Source: Oscillospiraceae bacterium
Lineage (GTDB): Bacteria > Bacillota > Clostridia > Oscillospirales > Oscillospiraceae
Length of the DNA stretch: 36,188 nt
NCBI GenBank assembly: GCA_021771635.1
Contig: JAETOQ010000025.1
Coordinates: 1-36,188 of the forward strand
Direction: 5' to 3'
Shown piece after piece: positions 31,794 to 36,188 of this stretch (position 1 is the stretch's first letter; each line of letters begins with the position of its first letter). A model generated the notes under the pieces. That model worked only from the letters and a program-made list of their open reading frames with translations, was not told where the DNA came from and did not search any database. The position numbers and the translations under genes were made by a program.

Positions 31794-32345
31794 ATGAAAC
31801 GCATGGAAACCACAGAGAAGGTCATTGGCGAAAACACGTTCTACATCAGGCCGTTTGCCGCTTTTACGGCGGCGAATATCAGCGGCGAGGTGATCGCCGT
31901 TCTTTCCCCAGTTCTCGGCGGCCTTGCTCCGCTGTTCGGGAATATGGAGAAGGGGGAGGCCAAAAAAGCCGCAAAAGGCGAGAGCGCGGCGGCCGCGAAC
32001 CTGATGGACATGGATATTGAGGAAGCGCTGCCTTCTATCACCGACGCACTGGGCAATATCTCGGGCGACAAGGTCGAGCACTTGATGAAGCGGCTGCTGG
32101 TCGATACCGGGAACATCAGCGTGGAGGGACCGGACACTGACGGCAGCGTTAAGGTGCTGGACCGGGACCTGGCCGACGAGGTGTTCTGCGGCGAGATCCA
32201 GGATATGCTTATCCTCTGCTTCGAGGTCATTAAGCTGAATTTCAAGGGTTTTTTCAAGAAGCTCGGAGCCCGATCTGGAAGCCTCACCGAGCGGCTTCAG
32301 CGGACAGTGGCTCCGACATCAGCAAGTGGGGAGAGTTCGACGTAA
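31794..32345 (+). CDS. Tail assembly chaperone, short (G-type) form
   Basis: This encodes 183 residues from ATG 31794 with GAGGGGG upstream. It starts MKRMETTEKVIGENTFYIRP, contains a variable acidic centre, and occupies the universal chaperone slot between tube and tape measure genes. Codon 153 onward holds a slippery heptamer. Most ribosomes would read on to give this form, while a minority shift to the -1 frame and make the longer form. The two proteins bind the tape measure protein and recruit tube subunits. Confidence 0.82.
   Translation: MKRMETTEKVIGENTFYIRPFAAFTAANISGEVIAVLSPVLGGLAPLFGNMEKGEAKKAAKGESAAAANLMDMDIEEALPSITDALGNISGDKVEHLMKRLLVDTGNISVEGPDTDGSVKVLDRDLADEVFCGEIQDMLILCFEVIKLNFKGFFKKLGARSGSLTERLQRTVAPTSASGESST
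32249..32255 (+). promoter_or_regulatory. Slippery heptamer for -1 frameshifting
   Basis: T TTT TTC is in the zero frame of the chaperone gene (codons TTT at 32250 and TTC at 32253, preceded by T). It fits the X XXY YYZ rule for -1 shifting. The -1 frame is open from 32255 to the stop at 32528-32530. This layout is the classical G/GT arrangement of tailed phages. Confidence 0.85.
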
Positions 32346-32530
32346 CCCAGTTCTCCGAGCTGGAGATGAGGATGTACTCGCTCATCAAGTCTGGGTACGC
32401 CTCAAAAACGGAGCTTGAAACCGTCTACACCCTTGACGAGGCGCTGAAGCTCTTTGCCCTGTACCAGATGGACCAGGACATTGAACGGGGCCAGGCCGCA
32501 GAGATGCGTCAAGAGATGCAGAAGAAATAG
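32255..32530 (+). CDS. T-type extension of the tail assembly chaperone (-1 frame)
   Basis: This frame has no start of its own with a ribosome binding site at its beginning; it is read after the -1 shift at 32249-32255, adding 91 residues to the first 154 for a 245-residue product. The extension includes WGEFDVTQFSELEMRMYS, an aromatic/helical domain and a final helix DIERGQAAEMRQEMQKK. In the G/GT system this part contacts tube subunits while the shared part contacts the tape measure protein. The stop is 20 bases before the tape measure start. Confidence 0.82.
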   Translation, partial: QEARSPIWKPHRAASADSGSDISKWGEFDVTQFSELEMRMYSLIKSGYASKTELETVYTLDEALKLFALYQMDQDIERGQAAEMRQEMQKK

Positions 32531-32550
32531 CCGAAAGTGAGGTGGTGGCG

Positions 32551-35127
32551 GTGACTATTGCCGAGTTTATCAACAAAGTTGGCTTCAAGGTAAACACCGG
32601 CGATGTCCAGAAGGTAAACGATACCATCAGCGACATCAAAAGCACTGCTACGAAGCTACTCGGCGCAATCGGCATCGGATTCAGCCTCGCAAATATGAAT
32701 GCGCTGGTTGAGGAGTTCGATGCCATCAACGACAAGATCAACTTTGCCGTCAGCGGGCTCGGCGACGCCAAGGAGGCACAGAAGGATATACTCGCCGCCG
32801 CCAATGCGGTCAAAACTTCCTACTCGGACATGGCCGACGTGGTCACGAATCTTGTGAAGGCCAACTCCGATATGTTCCCGATAGAGGAGGCCATCAGCTT
32901 CTCGACCAATTTGACGAAGCTGATGAAATCAGCCGGTCGCAACGATGCCGAGATCGCCAGCATCATGGATGGGATGAATAAATCGTTCCAAAAGGGTGCT
33001 GTAGATACCGAAACCCTGAACAAGATGCTTGAGGAGGCGCCGGAGACAGCGAACTACCTGGCCGAGAAGCTGGGGGTCGCAAAAACGGAGTTGCTCCAAC
33101 TGGCGACCGACGGGAAGATCTCCTTGGAGGGGATGAAAGCAGCCTTCGTCGAATCGTCGGACGAGATTGACGCAGCGTTCAGCCAGCTAAACTTCAGCGT
33201 CTCAGACGCCCTACTGAATATCCGAAACAAGTGGGGCTTCTGGCTGAAGGAAACCGACGAGATGCTCGGCCTGACGAACACCATCGGAAAATTCATGGTC
33301 AAGGGGTTTGATATGGCGATGTCTGCCATAAACCGTTTGCGGAATGGTGTTCTCTGGCTCAGCGACAAGCTCGGCGGCACAGATAAGCTGCTGAAGATCC
33401 TGGCCATATCAGCCGGGGCGATCTTCCTGGCCCTCAACGGGGGCAAGATCCTGGGTTTCCTGAAAAACGTTGGGACCGCTATCGGTAGCATCAAATTGCA
33501 GACGCTGGCCATTGTGGCCGTTATCATACTGGTTGCTCTGCTGGTTGAGGACTTCATCAACTTTATGCAGGGCAACGATTCCGTAATCGGGGCGCTTCTG
33601 GAGAAGGCCGGGGTCGATGTTGAGGCCGTCAGGCAGAAAATCATTGACGCCTGGACGAAGATAAAAGCGTTCCTTTTCGCGGCGTGGGGGGCCATCAAGA
33701 CCACCTGCTCCGCCGTTTGGAACGGGATCAGGGACTTCTTTGCGAAGCACGGGGAGGAGATAAAATCCGCCCTGGTCTCCGTCTGGGAAGGGGTCAGCGC
33801 CGTCCTTGCTGCCGTCTGGCGCATCATCAGCACAACGGCCATAGCGATATGGGACGGGCTGAAGAATTTCTGGTCGAAGCATGGTGAGCAGATCAAGACC
33901 AGCTTCGTCAACATCTGGAACGGGATAAAAAATCTGCTGACCACGGTGTGGAACATCATCAAGGGCGTGGCGACGGCCGTTTTCGGCGCCCTGACGGCGT
34001 TCTGGAACACCTGGGGCAGCACCATCATGACCTACTTCCAGGGTGTGTGGAACACGATCAAGGCCGTGTTCAGCGCCGCCCTTGATGTGCTGGCCGACCT
34101 GTTCGCTGTGTTCTCGGCTCTGTTTGCCGGCGACTGGTCCGGGCTGTGGGAGGCAGTCAAGCAGCTTGCCTCTGATGTCTGGAACGGCATCCTGAATATC
34201 ATCGGCACGATTCTGACGTCGATCTGGAATGTGCTGTCCAGCATTTGGTCGACCATCTGGGGCTTCATCTCGGAGACCCTCACGAATATTTGGAACGGGA
34301 TCACGTCCACGTTCACGAACATCTTGAACAGCATCACCGAGACGGTGGGCAATATCAAGAACAGTATCGTCGAGGGATTCCAGGCCGCAATCGACTGGAT
34401 CACGTCGCTGCCGGCTCAGGCCCTGCAATGGGGTGCCGACATCATCCAGGGCATCGTTGACGGTATCACCGGTGCGGTCGGAAAAGTTGGTGAGGCCGTC
34501 AAGGGAGTAGCCGACAAGATCAAGTCCTTCCTCGGGTTCAGCGAGCCGGAGGATGGCCCGCTGAGTGATTTCCATACCTATATGCCGGATATGCTCCAAC
34601 TCATGGCCGAGGGCATCCAGAAGGGCAAGTCGGTGGTAAGCAACGCCATCAAGGACCTGACCGGCGGTATGTCTGACGAGGTTCAGGACGTTGACCCGAA
34701 CGACGGAGCCCCGGAGCCCAAGAAGCCAAAGGGCGGCGGAAGCCCCAAGCCGACGCCGCCCCCGGCCGCCGTAGGTGCTGGTGGCTTGGATATTGTCAAG
34801 GGCGTCGTTGGGGCGGCCACAAAGGGAATCCAGACGCTGGTTGGCACCGTGAAAGAGAAAGCTGGAGGTTCCGAGGGCCTCAAGGACGCCATGCGCTTCA
34901 TCGGGAATGGCATGAACGCCCTGATGGGGGCGGCCACCCCGAGGCCCAGCACGGTCAGCACCGTCACCGGCAGCAACAACGTGAGCCGGAGTGTTGTTCA
35001 GAACATCGAGATCAACAACAAGTACGAGGGTGACCGGGCTGGACAGCAGAAGTCCTCCCAGGCGGCTAAGCAGGCCGGGAAGGACATCACATCGGAGCTG
35101 GCCCGTGGCCTCTCGTATGCAAGGTAG
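32551..35127 (+). CDS. Tape measure protein
   Basis: This encodes 858 residues from GTG 32551 (GTG 32542 and 32545 are in frame; TGAGGTGG is better spaced for 32551). Residues 1-230 are helical (GFKVNTGDVQKVNDTISDIK). Two hydrophobic segments follow (about 272-290 and 310-332; LAIVAVIILVALLVEDFI). Residues 370-640 are Trp-rich amphipathic repeats, including two 44-residue copies containing FFAKHGEEIK and FWSKHGEQIK. Residues 715-750 form a Pro/Gly/Lys-rich linker. It sets tail length; at about 0.15 nm per residue the tail would be near 125 nm. Confidence 0.93.
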   Translation: MTIAEFINKVGFKVNTGDVQKVNDTISDIKSTATKLLGAIGIGFSLANMNALVEEFDAINDKINFAVSGLGDAKEAQKDILAAANAVKTSYSDMADVVTNLVKANSDMFPIEEAISFSTNLTKLMKSAGRNDAEIASIMDGMNKSFQKGAVDTETLNKMLEEAPETANYLAEKLGVAKTELLQLATDGKISLEGMKAAFVESSDEIDAAFSQLNFSVSDALLNIRNKWGFWLKETDEMLGLTNTIGKFMVKGFDMAMSAINRLRNGVLWLSDKLGGTDKLLKILAISAGAIFLALNGGKILGFLKNVGTAIGSIKLQTLAIVAVIILVALLVEDFINFMQGNDSVIGALLEKAGVDVEAVRQKIIDAWTKIKAFLFAAWGAIKTTCSAVWNGIRDFFAKHGEEIKSALVSVWEGVSAVLAAVWRIISTTAIAIWDGLKNFWSKHGEQIKTSFVNIWNGIKNLLTTVWNIIKGVATAVFGALTAFWNTWGSTIMTYFQGVWNTIKAVFSAALDVLADLFAVFSALFAGDWSGLWEAVKQLASDVWNGILNIIGTILTSIWNVLSSIWSTIWGFISETLTNIWNGITSTFTNILNSITETVGNIKNSIVEGFQAAIDWITSLPAQALQWGADIIQGIVDGITGAVGKVGEAVKGVADKIKSFLGFSEPEDGPLSDFHTYMPDMLQLMAEGIQKGKSVVSNAIKDLTGGMSDEVQDVDPNDGAPEPKKPKGGGSPKPTPPPAAVGAGGLDIVKGVVGAATKGIQTLVGTVKEKAGGSEGLKDAMRFIGNGMNALMGAATPRPSTVSTVTGSNNVSRSVVQNIEINNKYEGDRAGQQKSSQAAKQAGKDITSELARGLSYAR

Positions 35128-35136
35128 GTGGTGTAA

Positions 35137-35748
35137 ATGGCCAGAGCAAAGCAGCCTGTCTCTGTCAACGGGATAGAGTTCGACGCCCTTATAAGCGAAA
35201 ACCGTGGCTATGAGGCCACCGTACCAGAGTACCCGGTGGAAACAGGCTTTGTGGTCAGCGACGCGATCATCCTTGGCGCTGAGACGCTGAACATGGTGTT
35301 GTTCGTGACCGACACACCGGTGACATGGCGGAGTCATGCCGGGCAGGGCCACGCCGACCAGGTTTGCAATGAGCTTGAGGAGCTGTACTACACAGCGGAG
35401 CCCGTGACCGTGGTGACAACCGACAAGGTCTACACCAACATGGCCATTGAGAACATCGGGTTCAGCAAGAGTACCGAGATCGGCTACGCCAAAGAGGTCC
35501 AGATTGCTTTCCGCAAAATCAGGGTCACGTCAGCCAAGACTACGACCATCCCGGACAGCTACGGGAAGAGCGGAGCCACGGCGGCTTCCGCCGGAACCGC
35601 GAACACGTCCGCCGGGAGCTCCGGCGGGTCGGGCGGTTCTGGCGGAGCCGGTGGCTCTGGCGGCGGCGGTTACAGGTCTGGAGGCAACTCCGGCAGTAGC
35701 AAGTCGAGCATCCTGTATGGAGCGGCCTCATCCTTGGGGCTATTGTGA
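35137..35748 (+). CDS. Dit-like baseplate protein with a glycine-serine tail
   Basis: This encodes 203 residues; the upstream site GTAGGTGG is modest. Residues 1-135 (VNGIEFDALISENRGYEATV, then TWRSHAGQGHADQVCNELEE) match the N-terminal domain of Dit-like tail/baseplate proteins of Firmicutes myophages, which dock on the tube end. Residues 140-195 are almost only Gly, Ser and Ala, a flexible tether, followed by a short hydrophobic end (LYGAASSLGLL) that could anchor the protein. Confidence 0.78.
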   Translation: MARAKQPVSVNGIEFDALISENRGYEATVPEYPVETGFVVSDAIILGAETLNMVLFVTDTPVTWRSHAGQGHADQVCNELEELYYTAEPVTVVTTDKVYTNMAIENIGFSKSTEIGYAKEVQIAFRKIRVTSAKTTTIPDSYGKSGATAASAGTANTSAGSSGGSGGSGGAGGSGGGGYRSGGNSGSSKSSILYGAASSLGLL

Positions 35749-35761
35749 GAGGAGGAACGAG

Positions 35762-36082
35762 ATGGACTATATCACCATCGAGGTTCCCGATATGAACGAT
35801 AGCGTGTCCCGGATCGTGCTGAACAACACGGTCTACCAGATACGCTTCACCTGGAACGATACCGGCGGGTACTGGAAGTTCAGCGTATACGACCCGCAGA
35901 GCCAGCCCATTGTTGTGGGCATAAAGATCGTGCCGAGGTTCCCGATCAATCTGTTCTACGGTGTGACCCGTTTGCCGACCGGCGTTTTTGGGGTCATGAC
36001 CAAGCTGGACCGCATCGGGAGGAAGGATTTCGTCGACGGGAATGCGACCTTTGTGTTCTGCCCCGTCGAGATGGAAGAATAG
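35762..36082 (+). CDS. Baseplate plug-type protein (DUF6983-like)
   Basis: This encodes 106 residues from ATG 35762 with GAGGAGGAACGAG. The compact beta-rich sequence (LNNTVYQIRFTWNDTGGYWK, FSVYDPQSQPIVVGIKIVPR, then FCPVEMEE) matches the small baseplate plug family encoded after Dit-like genes in contractile-tail phages. It likely closes the lower end of the tube. The rest of the baseplate operon lies outside the window. Confidence 0.75.
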   Translation: MDYITIEVPDMNDSVSRIVLNNTVYQIRFTWNDTGGYWKFSVYDPQSQPIVVGIKIVPRFPINLFYGVTRLPTGVFGVMTKLDRIGRKDFVDGNATFVFCPVEMEE

Positions 36083-36092
36083 AGCACCTGCG

Positions 36093-36164
36093 GTAACGTC
36101 CCATGGAATGTCCACCGGACAGTCCATGGGACAGTCCGCAGGAAAATCCACGGAAAATCCGAGT
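36093..36164 (+). repeat. Degenerate 12-base tandem repeat
   Basis: Units beginning at 36105, 36117, 36129, 36141 and 36153 share the core GGAnAgTCC every 12 bases, with a weaker unit at 36093; the two central units carry identical GGACAGTCC. The 12-base period keeps one reading frame, and an open frame from ATG 36108 runs through it to the window edge without a ribosome binding site. It may be coding for a repetitive peptide or be non-coding. Confidence 0.6.
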
Positions 36165-36166
36165 AT

Positions 36167-36188
36167 AACCGTAACCGTAACCGTAACC
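36167..36188 (+). repeat. Hexameric repeat AACCGT at the window edge
   Basis: Three full copies of AACCGT plus AACC reach the last base. The repeat probably continues outside the window. A sequence ending inside such a repeat is often an assembly break rather than a natural end. Confidence 0.75.

Noticed and set aside
33409-35352. A 647-codon open frame on the minus strand opposite the tape measure gene
   Set aside because: It mirrors a strongly coding + strand gene in GC-rich DNA, has no ribosome binding site or recognisable domain, and no other gene is on the minus strand.
36093-36188. CRISPR array or phage telomere at the right edge
   Set aside because: Repeats are only 12 and 6 bases with no spacers, and no end-processing gene or inverted terminal hairpin is visible.

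Overview
The window is part of a double-stranded DNA tailed-phage (or prophage) genome. Every recognisable gene lies on the + strand, genes are tightly packed and often overlap by 4 to 50 bases, and start sites carry strong AGGAGG-type ribosome binding sites with many GTG starts. The protein families (HNHc_6-type nuclease, DUF5131, DUF1492 late regulator, DUF1073 portal, DUF3383 sheath, DUF3277 tube) together with the GC-rich DNA suggest a Firmicutes host, probably a gut Clostridia/Oscillospirales. That host guess is inference only. The tail sheath and tube genes mean a contractile tail (myovirus morphology). No integrase, repressor, lysis gene, polymerase or receptor-binding protein is visible, so the window covers only part of the genome. 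Both ends look cut: a gene is truncated at the left edge, and the right edge stops inside a short tandem repeat.

Layout. Bases 1-4368 hold the end of an early/middle block: small unknown proteins, an HNH-type nuclease, single-stranded DNA-binding protein, a radical-SAM-like DUF5131 protein and, last, a DUF1492/ArpU-like protein that is a candidate late-transcription regulator. A Rho-independent terminator and a strong sigma70-type promoter follow (4457-4579). Bases 4631-11178 are an accessory block of about sixteen mostly small unknown proteins, several with paired cysteines, plus one ABC-type ATPase. Bases 11254-12530 hold a complete S-adenosylmethionine synthetase gene (metK) with a possible promoter and leader hairpin. 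A promoter at 12756 then starts a unit with a DUF488 protein and about 900 bases of structured non-coding DNA (13277-14187) closed by a terminator. This stretch contains two tRNA-like genes interrupted by extra structured segments, and three compact, covarying tRNA-Gly-like cloverleaves with encoded CCA ends but abnormal T loops. It is the most unusual part of the window.

Bases 14249-36082 are the packaging and virion module in canonical order: adenine methyltransferase-like protein, ParB/sulfiredoxin-fold protein, small and large terminase, a giant portal protein carrying C-terminal Nudix and ADP-ribosyltransferase domains, Mu F-like head morphogenesis protein, DUF2213 protein with a nested scaffold start, cement protein, major capsid protein, coiled-coil protein running out of frame into a DUF4054 connector, neck proteins, sheath, tube, tail assembly chaperone with a -1 frameshift extension, tape measure protein and the first two baseplate proteins.

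The genes fit one plan. The middle genes process DNA, and MetK could supply SAM for the methyltransferase and the DUF5131 protein. The late regulator probably turns on the virion genes. The tRNA-like cluster and the portal-borne Nudix/ART domains are candidates for interference with host translation, cell-wall metabolism or defence signalling.
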